Notes under the pieces: generated by a model | Told to the model about the DNA's origin: nothing | Database searches by the model: none | Seen by the model: the letters and a program-made list of their open reading frames with translations, nothing else | Shown: piece by piece, positions 1 through 10,195 of the stretch | Layout of the letters: each line of letters starts with the position of its first letter | How positions within the stretch are numbered: position 1 is the first letter of the stretch | Translations under genes and position numbers: made by a program | Assembly (NCBI RefSeq): GCF_013393325.1 | Contig: NZ_QJRC01000065.1 | Location: 93,520-157,519 of the forward strand | Length of the DNA stretch: 64,000 nucleotides | From: Pseudomonas hunanensis | GTDB lineage: Bacteria > Pseudomonadota > Gammaproteobacteria > Pseudomonadales > Pseudomonadaceae | Reading direction: 5' to 3'

Positions 1-1398
1 GAAGCCGGCTACTATCTGGCCCATGGCCTGGAAGAACACGGCAAGATCATTGGCGTGGCAGTGATCAAGGTGCGCCTGGACACCCTCGAAGAACGCTGGC
101 AACGTGCCCGCCTGGAGGCGTTCGTCAGCGACGAGAACGGCATCATCATCCTCTCCAGCGACCCAGCCCGGCGCTTGAAATCGGTGCGCCCGCTGACCCC
201 GCAAATCAAGGAACGGCTGGCGCGCAGCCTGCAGTACTACTGGTGGCCGCTGAACGAGTTGCAGCCACTGGCCCGGGAAACCCTGGCCGATGGCGTGGAA
301 AAACTGACCTTCCCGGCCAATAGCGAAACCGCCCAGGGCAAGCCGCACGAAGTCGCCTACCTGGCACAGACCCGGCGGCTGGCCGACACGCCCTGGCATT
401 TCACCCTGCTGACCCCGCTGCAAGACCTGCGTCGCGAGTCCATGGTGCAGGGCATTCTGGTGGGCGTGGCCTTCGCCTTGCTGGCGATCCTCGGCATCGC
501 CTGGAACGAGCGGCGCAAAGTGATCGCCACCCGCCTGGCAGCCCGCGAGGCGCTGGAAGAAGCCAACAGCCAACTGGAGCGGCGAATTGCCGAGCGCACC
601 GCCGACCTGCGCGCCAGCAACGAACGCCTGAAAGGGCAGATTCGCGAGCGCCGGCATGCCGAGCAGACCTTGCGCCACGCCCAGGATGAGCTGGTGCAGG
701 CAGGCAAACTGGCCGCCATCGGGCAAATGTCCACCAGCATTGCCCACGAGCTGAATCAGCCACTGGCGGCGCTGCGCACCTTGTCTGGCAATACCGTGCG
801 CTTCCTCGAACGCGGGGCGCTGGAAACCGCCAGTGCCAACCTGCGCACCATGAACGACCTGATCGACCGCATGGGCCGCATCACCGCCAGCCTGCGCTCG
901 TTCGCCCGGCGCGGCGACGACAGCGGCCAGGCTTCACTGGCCAAGGCGGTGGAGGCTACCTTGCAGGTGCTGGCCAACCGCATCAGCGCCTGCCACCTGC
1001 AACTGCACCACCAGTTCGAGGACCAGCAACTGGCCATCGACCAAACTCGCCTGGAGCAGATTCTGGTCAACCTGATCGGCAACGCCCTCGACGCCATGGC
1101 CGCGCAACCGCTCCCCGAGCTGTGGCTCGAAGGCGAGCTGCAAGGCGACAAGTACCGTTTGCAGGTGCGCGACAACGGCCACGGTATCGACGCCGAGGCG
1201 CGCAAGCACCTGTTCGAACCTTTCTTCACCACCAAACCGGGCGAACATGGCCTGGGCCTGGGCCTGACCCTGTCGGCGAGCCTTGCCGCCGCCGCCAAGG
1301 GCAGCCTGAACGTCGAGCACCCCGCCACCGGCGGCACGGCCTTCGTCCTGGCCCTGCCCCTGGTTTCTCCCCCTAGCGAATCGGCAGAGCATCCATGA
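1..1398 (+). CDS. Sensor histidine kinase, AauS/DctB type (5' end outside window)
   Basis: Inner-membrane sensor kinase that would phosphorylate the response regulator encoded next. The frame is open from base 1, so the gene starts upstream; a GTG at 55 is internal. The visible 465 codons hold the end of a periplasmic sensor domain, one membrane segment near codons 148-168, a coiled coil, the phospho-acceptor box (S-IAHELNQPLAAL, His about codon 249) and a catalytic ATPase domain with DNGHGI and GLGLGL boxes. The stop overlaps the next start (ATGA), so the pair is translationally coupled. This kinase architecture fits DctB (C4-dicarboxylates) and AauS (acidic amino acids). Remembered P. putida gene order around GlpM, metR and lhr slightly favours Aau. 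The ligand cannot be read from the sequence. Confidence 0.85.
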   Translation, partial: EAGYYLAHGLEEHGKIIGVAVIKVRLDTLEERWQRARLEAFVSDENGIIILSSDPARRLKSVRPLTPQIKERLARSLQYYWWPLNELQPLARETLADGVEKLTFPANSETAQGKPHEVAYLAQTRRLADTPWHFTLLTPLQDLRRESMVQGILVGVAFALLAILGIAWNERRKVIATRLAAREALEEANSQLERRIAERTADLRASNERLKGQIRERRHAEQTLRHAQDELVQAGKLAAIGQMSTSIAHELNQPLAALRTLSGNTVRFLERGALETASANLRTMNDLIDRMGRITASLRSFARRGDDSGQASLAKAVEATLQVLANRISACHLQLHHQFEDQQLAIDQTRLEQILVNLIGNALDAMAAQPLPELWLEGELQGDKYRLQVRDNGHGIDAEARKHLFEPFFTTKPGEHGLGLGLTLSASLAAAAKGSLNVEHPATGGTAFVLALPLVSPPSESAEHP

Positions 1399-2723
1399 AC
1401 CAAGCGCCACTTACCGTCCTGATCGTCGAAGACGACCCGCATGTGCTGCTCGGCTGCCAACAGGCACTGGCCCTCGAGGACATCGCCTGCGAAGGCGTGG
1501 GCAGCGCCGAACAGGCACTGGAGCGCATCGGCGACGATTTCGCCGGCATTGTCGTCAGCGATATCCGCCTGCCGGGCATCGATGGCCTGGAGTTGCTCAA
1601 TCGCCTCAAGGCCCGTGACCGCAGCCTGCCGGTGGTGCTGATTACCGGCCATGGCGATATCGACATGGCCGTCGGCGCCATGCGCAACGGTGCCTACGAC
1701 TTCATGGAAAAACCGTTCTCCCCCGAGCGGCTGGTCGACGTGGTGCGCCGCGCATTGGAGCAACGTGGGCTGTCGCGCGAAGTAGTGGCCCTGCGCCGCC
1801 AACTGGCCGAACAGAGCAGCCTGGAGGGGCGCATCATTGGCCGCTCGCCGGCCATGGAGCACTTGCGCGAATTGATCGCCAACGTTGCCGATACTTCAGC
1901 CAACGTACTGATCGAAGGTGAAACCGGCACCGGCAAAGAGCTGGTCGCGCGTTGCCTGCACGACTTCAGCCGCCGCCAGGGTCAGCCGTTCGTGGCGCTG
2001 AACTGTGGCGGCCTGCCGGAAAACCTGTTCGAAAGCGAGATTTTCGGCCACGAGGCCAACGCCTTCACCGGTGCCGGCAAACGCCGCATCGGCAAGATCG
2101 AACATGCCAATGGCGGTACGCTGTTCCTCGATGAAGTGGAAAGCATGCCGATCAACCTGCAGATCAAGCTGCTGCGCGTGCTGCAGGAGCGCACCCTGGA
2201 GCGACTGGGCTCGAACCAGAGCATCCCGGTGGACTGCCGGGTGATCGCGGCGACCAAAGCCGACCTCGATACCCTGGGCCAGAGTGGCCAGTTCCGCAGC
2301 GACCTGTACTACCGGCTGAACGTGGTAACCCTCGAACTGCCTCCGCTGCGTGAACGCCGTGAGGACATCCTGCAATTGTTCGAACACTTCCTGCAGCAGT
2401 CGGCCCTGCGCTTCGACCGGGAAACACCGACACTGGACAGCCAGACACTATCGCGTCTGATGGCCCATGACTGGCCGGGCAACGTGCGCGAATTGCGCAA
2501 CGTGGCCGAACGCTACGCCCTCGGCCTGCCAGCGTTCAAGAAAGGCCCCAGTGGTGGTGCCAGCCAAGGCCTGGGCTTTGCCGAGGCGGTGGAAGCATTC
2601 GAACGCAACCTGCTCAGCGATGCGCTGCAACGCACCGGCGGCAACCTGAGCCAGGCCAGCCAAGAGCTGGGCATGGCCAAGACCACGCTATTCGACAAAG
2701 TGAAAAAATACGGCCTCGGCTGA
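1395..2723 (+). CDS. Sigma-54-dependent response regulator, AauR/DctD type
   Basis: NtrC-family activator of 442 residues that remodels sigma-54 RNA polymerase when phosphorylated by the kinase encoded just upstream. Receiver domain about 1-125 with phospho-acceptor Asp56 (VVSDIRLPG). AAA+ domain with Walker A GETGTGKE (175-182) and a GTLFLDEVES Walker B region. C-terminal Fis-type helix-turn-helix (GGNLSQASQELGMAKTTLF). The sigma-54 contact loop reads NAFTGA (222-227) instead of GAFTGA; the Phe-Thr core is kept. The start overlaps the kinase stop. Targets are probably transport genes for dicarboxylates or acidic amino acids, none of which lie in this window. Confidence 0.88.
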   Translation: MNQAPLTVLIVEDDPHVLLGCQQALALEDIACEGVGSAEQALERIGDDFAGIVVSDIRLPGIDGLELLNRLKARDRSLPVVLITGHGDIDMAVGAMRNGAYDFMEKPFSPERLVDVVRRALEQRGLSREVVALRRQLAEQSSLEGRIIGRSPAMEHLRELIANVADTSANVLIEGETGTGKELVARCLHDFSRRQGQPFVALNCGGLPENLFESEIFGHEANAFTGAGKRRIGKIEHANGGTLFLDEVESMPINLQIKLLRVLQERTLERLGSNQSIPVDCRVIAATKADLDTLGQSGQFRSDLYYRLNVVTLELPPLRERREDILQLFEHFLQQSALRFDRETPTLDSQTLSRLMAHDWPGNVRELRNVAERYALGLPAFKKGPSGGASQGLGFAEAVEAFERNLLSDALQRTGGNLSQASQELGMAKTTLFDKVKKYGLG

Positions 2724-2748
2724 GTTCAACCCAAACTGGAAAGACAAC

Positions 2749-3084
2749 GTGGACCTGGTATTCAAAGCTGCCCTGGGCGCTGGTGTGGTGCTACTGCTGG
2801 CGGTGCTGTCGAAAACGCGCAACTACTACATCGCCGGGCTGGTGCCGCTGTTCCCCACCTTCGCCCTGATCGCCCATTACATCGTCGGCAAGGGGCGCAG
2901 CATTGCCGACCTGAAGACCACCATTGCCTTTGGCATGTGGTCGATCATTCCGTACTTCGTGTACCTGGCGACCCTGTATGTGCTGGTCGATCGCCTACGC
3001 CTGGAAGCATCGCTGGCGTTGGCCACGGTGGCCTGGCTGATGGCCGCTACCGTGCTGGTGACCGTGTGGGTGCGGCTGCACTGA
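2749..3084 (+). CDS. GlpM-family small membrane protein
   Basis: A 111-residue, very hydrophobic protein with about four membrane segments (near 5-22, 27-45, 60-80, 88-108) and almost no soluble domain. The pattern and length match the GlpM family, named from P. aeruginosa, where its biochemical role is unclear. The GTG start at 2749 follows a GGAAAG ribosome site and lies 25 bases after the upstream regulator stop, so it may be co-transcribed with the two-component genes. It converges on the hydrolase gene with only 20 bases between the stops. No function is claimed beyond membrane location. Confidence 0.7.
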   Translation: MDLVFKAALGAGVVLLLAVLSKTRNYYIAGLVPLFPTFALIAHYIVGKGRSIADLKTTIAFGMWSIIPYFVYLATLYVLVDRLRLEASLALATVAWLMAATVLVTVWVRLH

Positions 3085-3104
3085 GCCTGCAACCTGCCTT
3101 TGGT

Positions 3105-4100
3105 TCACAACCCGGCGATGTGCGTGACATCCTGCCGGTGCGCCTGCAGGTAGGGCAACACCGCCCCCAGCAGCGGCGCCTTGAAGGGTTCCTGGAAGCG
3201 GTGCGCCAAGCCCGGTATCAGGCGCAACTGGCTGCCCTGGATATGCGCCGCCAGGTGTACGCCGTGCATCACCGGCAATAACGGGTCGGCTGTGCCGTGT
3301 ACCACCAGGGTCGGCACCCGCAGCTGGTTGAGCAACTCGACGCGACTCGGCTCGGCCAGAATCGCCATGATCTGGCGCTTGGCCCCGTCAGGATTGAACG
3401 CCCGATCGTAAGCCACGGCAGCCTGGTGCAGCAACACCGCGCGGTCATCCCGTACCTCGGGGCTGCCCAGGGCCGCCAGCAGGTCGGCCTGCTGCTCGAT
3501 GGCCACCTCGCGGTTCGGCGCGCTGCGCCGGGCCAGCAGTTGCACCAGCGCCGGATCCGGTGCCGGCAGCCCCGCCGCCCCTGAACTGGACATCACCAAC
3601 GTCAGGCTGCGCACACGCTCGGGCGCCATCGCCGCCAGGTGCTGGGCAATCATGCCGCCCATGCTCACGCCCAGTACATGAAACTGGTGCACACCCAAGG
3701 CGTCCATCAGGCGCAGGCCGTCATCTGCCATATCCGTCAGCGTGTAGGGCGCCGCCACCGGCAAGCCCAGCTTGTAGCGCAACAACTCGACCGTCAGGTT
3801 GGCCGAAGGTGGCATCTGGTTCCAGCGTGACAGGCCGACATCGCGGTTGTCATAGCGAATCACCCGAAAGCCCTGGCGGCACAATGCCTCGACCACATCG
3901 TCCGGCCAATGAATCAACTGCCCGCCCAGGCCCATGACCAGCAGCAAGGCCGGATCACGCGGTGAACCGACGCTCTGGTACACCAGGCTGACCGCGCCCA
4001 GTTCGGCACGCTGCACCGCTACATGTGCATCACAACGCTGTTCGGCGAAACTCGCAGGTACGCTGAACAGGAAGAAAAGAAAAAGCCAAAAAGCCCGCAT
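3105..4100 (-). CDS. Exported alpha/beta hydrolase
   Basis: A 331-residue alpha/beta-fold hydrolase with an N-terminal signal peptide (hydrophobic residues 4-18, likely cut after SFA), so it acts in the periplasm or outside the cell. The nucleophile elbow is GVSMGG (Ser146). Asp in HGTADPLLP and His in PGLAHRF complete the triad. The oxyanion region is VMGLGG. The ATG at 4100 is chosen because the signal peptide begins there; the longer open frame to 4190 adds unrelated sequence. It is divergent from metR. The substrate is unknown; esterase or lactonase activity is possible. Confidence 0.75.
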   Translation of the reverse strand: MRAFWLFLFFLFSVPASFAEQRCDAHVAVQRAELGAVSLVYQSVGSPRDPALLLVMGLGGQLIHWPDDVVEALCRQGFRVIRYDNRDVGLSRWNQMPPSANLTVELLRYKLGLPVAAPYTLTDMADDGLRLMDALGVHQFHVLGVSMGGMIAQHLAAMAPERVRSLTLVMSSSGAAGLPAPDPALVQLLARRSAPNREVAIEQQADLLAALGSPEVRDDRAVLLHQAAVAYDRAFNPDGAKRQIMAILAEPSRVELLNQLRVPTLVVHGTADPLLPVMHGVHLAAHIQGSQLRLIPGLAHRFQEPFKAPLLGAVLPYLQAHRQDVTHIAGL

Positions 4101-4145
4101 GAAAGAAACACCAGAATGCAGATCCCCAGTAAAGCGCGAGTCTGA

Positions 4146-4158
4146 TGAATTCTGTTCG
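4146..4158. promoter_or_regulatory. Possible MetR binding site
   Basis: TGAA, five bases, TTCG lies in the spacer between the divergent hydrolase gene and metR. The MetR consensus is TGAA-N5-TTCA, so seven of eight defined bases fit. LysR-type regulators usually bind next to their own gene. A match this short occurs by chance fairly often. Confidence 0.35.
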
Positions 4159-4296
4159 GGCGCGCTGCCACAGTTCGGTGACAGTTTCATGACGCCCGCC
4201 AGACGGTGCGGCCGATCGCCCAGTCGACAGGCGCAGCAACATGAGAGAAACTCAACTCATTCCCTGTTTCCTCAAATCCACACCCCGGAGTCAGCT

Positions 4297-5214
4297 GTGC
4301 TGGAGATCCGTCACCTGAAAACCCTTCATGCCCTGCGCGAAGCCGACAGCCTGGTGGAGGCCGCCGAGCGCCTGCACCTGACCCAGTCGGCACTGTCGCA
4401 CCAGTTCAAGGAGCTGGAAGAGCGCCTGGGCCTGCCCATTTTCGTACGCAAGACCAAGCCGATTCGCTTCACCAGCGCCGGGCTGCGCCTGCTGCAACTG
4501 GCCGATGCCACCCTGCCGCTGCTGCGCGGCGCCGAGCGTGACATCGCGCGGCTGGCCGGTGGCACTGCCGGGCGCCTGCACATGGCCATCGAATGCCACA
4601 GCTGCTTCCAGTGGCTGATGCCGACCATCGACCAGTTCCGCGATGCTTGGCCGGAAGTGGAGCTGGACCTGGCCTCCGGTTTCGCCTTTGCCCCGTTGCC
4701 GGCCCTGGCGCGCGGCGATCTTGACCTGGTGGTGACCTCCGACCCGGTGGACCTGGCAGGCATCACTTATGTGCCGCTGTTCACCTACGAGGCGATGCTG
4801 GCGGTGGCCAACCAGCACCCGCTGGCGAGCAAGCCATACATGGTGCCGCAAGACTTGCTCGACCAGACGTTGATCACCTACCCGGTGGAACGCGACCGCC
4901 TGGACATCTTCACCCGCTTCCTGGAACCGGCCGATATCGAGCCAGCCGCCGTGCGTACCTCGGAGCTGACGGTAATGATGATGCAGCTGGTGGCCAGCGG
5001 CCGTGGGGTGTGCGGCATGCCGCATTGGGCGCTGCACGAGTACAGTTCGCGCGGCTATGTGAAGGGCAAGCGCCTGGGCGAAAAAGGCCTGTTTGCCACG
5101 CTTTATGCCGCCGTGCGCACCGACATGCTCGATGCGCCGTACATGCGCGACTTCTTGCTGACGGCCAAGGACACCTCGTTCGCCACCCTCGATGGCGTCA
5201 GCGCGGTGCGTTGA
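4297..5214 (+). CDS. metR: LysR-type regulator MetR
   Basis: A 305-residue LysR-family regulator with an N-terminal winged HTH (residues 1-60; LVEAAERLHLTQSALSHQFK) and a periplasmic-binding-protein-like effector domain. The HTH wording and the HSCFQWLMP segment are typical of MetR, which activates methionine biosynthesis genes with homocysteine as co-effector. No met target gene is adjacent. The start is the GTG at 4297 preceded by GGAG at six bases. An upstream ATG frame to 3934 exists but would add more than 120 residues with no family match. The 3' end overlaps the convergent Nudix gene by 17 bases. Confidence 0.85.
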   Translation: MLEIRHLKTLHALREADSLVEAAERLHLTQSALSHQFKELEERLGLPIFVRKTKPIRFTSAGLRLLQLADATLPLLRGAERDIARLAGGTAGRLHMAIECHSCFQWLMPTIDQFRDAWPEVELDLASGFAFAPLPALARGDLDLVVTSDPVDLAGITYVPLFTYEAMLAVANQHPLASKPYMVPQDLLDQTLITYPVERDRLDIFTRFLEPADIEPAAVRTSELTVMMMQLVASGRGVCGMPHWALHEYSSRGYVKGKRLGEKGLFATLYAAVRTDMLDAPYMRDFLLTAKDTSFATLDGVSAVR

Positions 5215-5611
5215 GTACCTGACGGTACAGCGGCAGGATCAGGTCGCGGGTCAGGGGCGCCAGTGGCATGACGGGCGCCTGATCGGCGGCCAGCCACACC
5301 ACCTCCTCGATTTCTGCAGCCGGAACCACGGCTGCGGCGCTGTCGACACGGAACAGTTCGGCCTGCACTTCAAAACCTGGCTCGTTGGCGGCTGGCGCGC
5401 TGAACTGGCCCAGGTGCACGACCTGGGCCGGGTCGATGTGCAGGCCCAGTTCCTCGTGCAACTCGCGCACCAGAGCCTGCACCGGCGTTTCACCGGCATC
5501 GATCTTGCCACCGGGCTGCATGAAGGCCTCGGTGCCACGCTTGCGTACCAGCAGGGTACGGCCCAGAGGGTCGATCAGCAGGGCGGCGGCGATGCGGATG
5601 GTGTTGGGCAT
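5198..5611 (-). CDS. Nudix hydrolase
   Basis: A 137-residue cytoplasmic Nudix-family pyrophosphohydrolase. The Nudix box is complete: GG at the start, GET, then RELHEELGL, supplying the Mg-binding glutamates. The ATG at 5611 gives MPNTIRIAAALL, a normal family N-terminus; an upstream ATG at 5671 adds 20 atypical residues. Such enzymes cleave nucleoside diphosphates linked to another group. Substrate not predictable. Its end overlaps the convergent metR end by 17 bases. Confidence 0.85.
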   Translation of the reverse strand: MPNTIRIAAALLIDPLGRTLLVRKRGTEAFMQPGGKIDAGETPVQALVRELHEELGLHIDPAQVVHLGQFSAPAANEPGFEVQAELFRVDSAAAVVPAAEIEEVVWLAADQAPVMPLAPLTRDLILPLYRQVLNAPR

Positions 5612-5774
5612 GGGGTGGGCTCGCTGGAAACTATGGCCGGGGAGGATCCCATGGGGCCCTTGGCCTGACAAGGCCAGTCATTCCTGTACCGGCCGCTTCG
5701 CAACACAGGTTCTTGCTGGCCTGGCAGACGAACGGCCCCTTGCCAACCCGCCACACACCCGCCATAACCAACAG

Positions 5775-8700
5775 ATGAACCTGCCCGCCAAATACCACCC
5801 GGTGCTCGAGCTGTTCCACCCTGCCGTATGCACCTGGTTTCGTCGCCATTTCGCCACGGTCACCGATGCCCAGGCACAGGCTTGGCCGCTGATTCATGCG
5901 GGCCAATCGACGCTGCTGGCTGCACCGACCGGCTCGGGCAAGACGCTAAGTGCCTTCCTGGCCGTGCTGGACGAACTGTTCCGCCAAGGCCTGGAGCACC
6001 AGGGCGAACTGCCAGCACAGACCCAAGTCGTCTACGTATCACCGCTCAAAGCCCTGTCCAATGACATTCGCCTGAACCTGCAGGCCCCGCTCGAAGGCAT
6101 CAGCCAGGCCCTCGCGGAGCAAGGCCTGAACGCGCCACGCATCACCACGGCGGTGCGCACCGGCGACACGCCGCAGAAGGAACGCGCCGCCATGCGCAAG
6201 CTGGCCCCGCACATCCTGGTGACCACTCCCGAATCGCTTTACGTGTTGATGGGCTCGGCGTCTGGCCGCGAAGGCCTGGCCAACGTGCACACGGTAATCG
6301 TCGACGAAATCCACGCCCTGGCTGGCAACAAACGCGGCGCCCACCTGGCACTTACCCTGGAGCGCCTGCAGGCCTTGTGCCGCCAGCCACTGCGGCGTAT
6401 CGGCCTGTCCGCCACGCAACGCCCGGTAGAACGGGTGGCGCAGTTTCTGGTCGGTAGCGGGCGCCCCTGCGCCATTGTCGATGTCGGCCATGCGCGCAAG
6501 CGCGACCTGGCCATCGAAGTGCCGCCGGTACCGCTGGGTGCGGTGATGGCCACCGATGTCTGGGGCCTGGTCTACGACCGCCTGGCCACCCTTGCCCGTG
6601 AACATCGCACCACACTGGTATTCGTCAATACCCGGCGCCTGGCAGAGCGCATCACCCGCCACCTCAGCGACCGGTTGGGCAAAGAAGCGGTTGCCGCGCA
6701 CCATGGCAGCTTGTCCAAAGAACTGCGCCTGGATGCGGAGCAGCGGCTCAAGCGCGGCCAGCTTCAGGTGCTGGTCGCGACCGCATCGCTGGAGCTGGGC
6801 ATTGATATCGGCGATGTCGACCTGGTCTGCCAGATCGCCTCGCCGGGCTCGATTGCCGCCTTCCTGCAACGGGTTGGCCGCGCCGGCCACCAGGTCGATG
6901 GTGTGCCCAAGGGGCGCTTGTTCCCCACCTCTCGCGATGACTTGATCGAATGCGTCGCCCTGCTCGACAGCGTGCGCCAGGGCGAGCTGGACGAACTGCA
7001 CATCCCCCGTGCACCGCTGGATGTGCTGGCCCAGCAGATCGTCGCCGAAGCCAGCAACCAGGCCTGGCACGAACAGGCACTGCTGGATTGCCTACGTCAG
7101 GCCACGCCTTATGCCGAGCTTGACCAGGACCACTATCAAGCCCTGCTACGCATGCTCGCCGAAGGCTACAACGGCCGCCTGGGAGTACGCAGCGCCTACC
7201 TGCACCGCGATGCGGTCAGCGGTACCTTGCGTGGCCGGCGTGGCAGCCAGCTGACGGCGCTGACCAGCGGCGGCACTATCCCCGACAACGCCGACTACAC
7301 CGTGTTGCTGGAACCGCAGGCGCTGAACATCGGCAGCGTCAATGAAGACTTTGCCGTGGAGAGCATTGCCGGCGATATCTTTCAGCTGGGCAATGCCTCC
7401 TACCGCATTCTGCGCGTCGAACCGGGTCGGGTAAGAGTGGAGGATGCCCATGGCCTGCCACCTACCATTCCGTTCTGGCTGGGCGAAGCGCCGGGGCGCA
7501 GTGACGAGCTGTCTGCCGCCGTAGCCCGCCTGCAGGCGCGGATCGACCAGCGACTGGCACAGGCCGGCAGCGACATGGCCGAGGTACTGACATGGTTGCA
7601 GGCTACCTTCGAACTGGGCGAGGACAGCGCCGGGCAGTTGCTCGACTACCTGGCCCGCACCCGCGAAGTGCTTGGCGCCCTGCCCTCGCAGGACACCCTG
7701 GTAATGGAGCGTTTTTTCGATGAGTCCGGCGGGACCCAACTGATCATCCATTCACCATACGGCAGTCGCATCAACCGCGCCTGGGGCCTGGCCCTGCGCA
7801 AGCGCTTTTGCCGCACCTTCAACTTCGAGCTGCAGGCAGCCGCCAGCGAAGACGCCATCGTGCTGTCGCTGTCCACCAGCCACAGCTTCGAACTGGACGA
7901 AGTGTGGCGCTACCTCAATAGCCGCAGCGCCGAGCCTATCCTCATCCAGGCCCTGCTGGACGCGCCGCTGTTTGGTGTGCGCTGGCGCTGGAACGCGGGT
8001 GTCGCCATGGCCCTGCCACGCTTCGTGGGCGGGCGCAAAGTGGCACCACAGATCCAGCGAATGAAGAGTGAAGACCTGGTTGCCGCGGTGTTCCCCGACC
8101 AGATCGCCTGCCTGGAAAACATCCCCGGCGAGCGGCAGATTCCCGACCACCCGCTGGTCGAGCAAACCCTCGACGACTGCCTGCACGAGGCGATGGACAG
8201 CGAAGGCTGGCTAGCCCTGTTACGGCGCATGGAAAGCGGCGAAGTGCGCTTGCTATGCCGCGACCTGCCCGCCCCTTCGCCCCTCGCTTCAGCCATTCTC
8301 AACGCGCGGCCGTATGCTTTTCTGGACGATGCCCCCCTGGAAGAACGCCGCACCCAGGCGGTGCTCAACCGGCGCTGGAACGATGTACACAGTGGCGATG
8401 ACCTGGGCGCGCTGGACGCGGATGCCATTGCTGCCGTAGCGGCCGAGGCCTGGCCACAGCCGGGCAATAGCGATGAAATGCACGAAGCGTTGATGAGCCT
8501 GGGCGCCATCAGCCAAGCCGAGGTCGCGGCCAACCCCAGCTGGGACCTGCTGCTAAGGCAACTGGCCAAGGCCGGGCGCGCCTTGCGCCTAGCCGATGAC
8601 AACCTCTGGCTGGCCCGCGAGCGGCTGAACCTGCTGCTGGCACTGTACCCGGCAGCACACCTGGAGCCAGCGCTCGAACTGCTCGCTGGCTTTGATCAGC

Positions 8701-10064
8701 CCATCGACCCGGACAGTGCACTGAGCGAGCTGCTGCGCGCCCGCCTGAGCGGCCATGGCCCGCAGACCCAGGCACAGATCGCTGCGCCATTGGGCAAATC
8801 GGCAATCGATATCGAGCACGCGTTGGCCCGCCTGGAAGCTGAAGGCTACGTGCTGCGCGGGTATTTCAGCCCCGGCGCAACTGACCTGCAATGGTGCGAG
8901 CGTCATTTGCTGGCGCGCATCCACCACTACACGGTCAAACGCCTGCGTCGCGAGATCGAACCGGTCAGCCTGCAGGACTTCATGCGTTTTCTGTTCGACT
9001 GGCAGCACCTGGCGCCTGACGAGCGCCTGCGTGGCCCGCAGGCGGTGGCCCAAGTGCTGGGCCAGTTGCAGGGGTTCCCCTGCGCCGCCGGCGCCTGGGA
9101 GGCGGAGCTGCTGCCAGCGCGCATCGACGGCTACAGCCCGCATTGGCTCGACGATGCCTGCCGCAGCGGGCAGTTTGCCTGGAGCAGGTTGGCGGCAACG
9201 GTAGCAAGCAGCACGCTGGCCAGTACGCCATTGGTACTGCTGCCGCGCGACCAACTGAATACCTGGCGCAGTCTGGCGCCCGTGCCTGCAGTCGATACCC
9301 TCGGCCTGCGCGCGCAACGTGTACACGAAACACTGAAAAGCCACGGTGCGCTGTTCTTCGATGAACTGGCGCAGGAGGCACGCCTGCTGCCCAGCGAGCT
9401 GGAAACTGCGCTGCAAGAGTTGGTGGGGTCAGGCCTCGTCGGCGCGGACAGTTTCACCGGCCTGCGCAGCCTGATCACGCCTGCGGCCAAGCGCAGGTCA
9501 CGCAACGGCCGCCGTGGACATCCGCCGCTTTCCAGCAGCATGGCGCATGCCGGGCGTTGGGCACTGCTGCGCCGCAGCGATACACCACCGGATCACGAAC
9601 AGCGCCTGGAGCACATTGCCCGCACCCTGCTGCACCGCTATGGCGTTATCTGCTGGCGGCTGCTGGAGCGCGAGAGTGATGTACTGCCGCCGTGGCGTGA
9701 GCTGCTGCGCTGCTATCACCGGCTGGAGGCGCGGGGCGAGGTCCGTGGCGGGCGCTTCATTGCCGGGCTGGCTGGTGAACAGTTCGCCCTGCCGGAGGCG
9801 GTGGGGTTGCTGCGGCAGGTCAGGCGACGTGAACCAGATGCAGCGCTGCAGGTAGTCAGTGCCGGCGACCCGCTGAACCTTGTCGGCTCGCTGCTGCCCG
9901 GAGCGAAAGTGCCAGCGGTGAGTGGTAACCGCCTGCTGTATCGCGACGGGGTGCCGGTGGCGGTTCAGGTAGCCGGGCGTTGTTCATTTCTGGTCGACGC
10001 ACCCGCACAGGAGCAGGACAACTGGCGGCAGAAACTGCTGCGCGAAACACGCCCAAAGAGGTAA
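5775..10064 (+). CDS. lhr: Large superfamily 2 helicase Lhr
   Basis: A 1429-residue Lhr (large helicase-related) ATPase, somewhat shorter than the E. coli protein. Motif I is APTGSGKT (Lys56), motif II is DEIH (177-180), motif III is SATQRP, and motif VI lies in the QRVGRAGH stretch. The Lhr-specific winged-helix and beta-barrel domains follow, then a long C-terminal extension of winged-helix character. Lhr is a 3'-5' helicase acting on DNA or DNA-RNA forks and is linked to DNA repair. The frame is open far upstream to 5385, but MNLPAKYHPVLELFHP at 5775 is the natural N-terminus; its ribosome site is weak. It stands alone, with degenerate palindromic sequence in the spacer before it. Confidence 0.9.
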   Translation: MNLPAKYHPVLELFHPAVCTWFRRHFATVTDAQAQAWPLIHAGQSTLLAAPTGSGKTLSAFLAVLDELFRQGLEHQGELPAQTQVVYVSPLKALSNDIRLNLQAPLEGISQALAEQGLNAPRITTAVRTGDTPQKERAAMRKLAPHILVTTPESLYVLMGSASGREGLANVHTVIVDEIHALAGNKRGAHLALTLERLQALCRQPLRRIGLSATQRPVERVAQFLVGSGRPCAIVDVGHARKRDLAIEVPPVPLGAVMATDVWGLVYDRLATLAREHRTTLVFVNTRRLAERITRHLSDRLGKEAVAAHHGSLSKELRLDAEQRLKRGQLQVLVATASLELGIDIGDVDLVCQIASPGSIAAFLQRVGRAGHQVDGVPKGRLFPTSRDDLIECVALLDSVRQGELDELHIPRAPLDVLAQQIVAEASNQAWHEQALLDCLRQATPYAELDQDHYQALLRMLAEGYNGRLGVRSAYLHRDAVSGTLRGRRGSQLTALTSGGTIPDNADYTVLLEPQALNIGSVNEDFAVESIAGDIFQLGNASYRILRVEPGRVRVEDAHGLPPTIPFWLGEAPGRSDELSAAVARLQARIDQRLAQAGSDMAEVLTWLQATFELGEDSAGQLLDYLARTREVLGALPSQDTLVMERFFDESGGTQLIIHSPYGSRINRAWGLALRKRFCRTFNFELQAAASEDAIVLSLSTSHSFELDEVWRYLNSRSAEPILIQALLDAPLFGVRWRWNAGVAMALPRFVGGRKVAPQIQRMKSEDLVAAVFPDQIACLENIPGERQIPDHPLVEQTLDDCLHEAMDSEGWLALLRRMESGEVRLLCRDLPAPSPLASAILNARPYAFLDDAPLEERRTQAVLNRRWNDVHSGDDLGALDADAIAAVAAEAWPQPGNSDEMHEALMSLGAISQAEVAANPSWDLLLRQLAKAGRALRLADDNLWLARERLNLLLALYPAAHLEPALELLAGFDQPIDPDSALSELLRARLSGHGPQTQAQIAAPLGKSAIDIEHALARLEAEGYVLRGYFSPGATDLQWCERHLLARIHHYTVKRLRREIEPVSLQDFMRFLFDWQHLAPDERLRGPQAVAQVLGQLQGFPCAAGAWEAELLPARIDGYSPHWLDDACRSGQFAWSRLAATVASSTLASTPLVLLPRDQLNTWRSLAPVPAVDTLGLRAQRVHETLKSHGALFFDELAQEARLLPSELETALQELVGSGLVGADSFTGLRSLITPAAKRRSRNGRRGHPPLSSSMAHAGRWALLRRSDTPPDHEQRLEHIARTLLHRYGVICWRLLERESDVLPPWRELLRCYHRLEARGEVRGGRFIAGLAGEQFALPEAVGLLRQVRRREPDAALQVVSAGDPLNLVGSLLPGAKVPAVSGNRLLYRDGVPVAVQVAGRCSFLVDAPAQEQDNWRQKLLRETRPKR

Positions 10065-10195
10065 GTGCCAGACCAGGGACCTTGCGCGAATGATTTTCGC
10101 TACCCCGATTTTAATTTGCAGCGCCTGACAACTTGGCTATGGTCGGGGTTTGCCCCCAGGCCCTGAGCCTGACCGCGCCATCGCAAGGACCCTGT

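Noticed and set aside
5385..5774. Upstream extension of Lhr
   Set aside because: The 130 extra residues run through the antisense Nudix gene and degenerate palindromes; family similarity begins at 5775.
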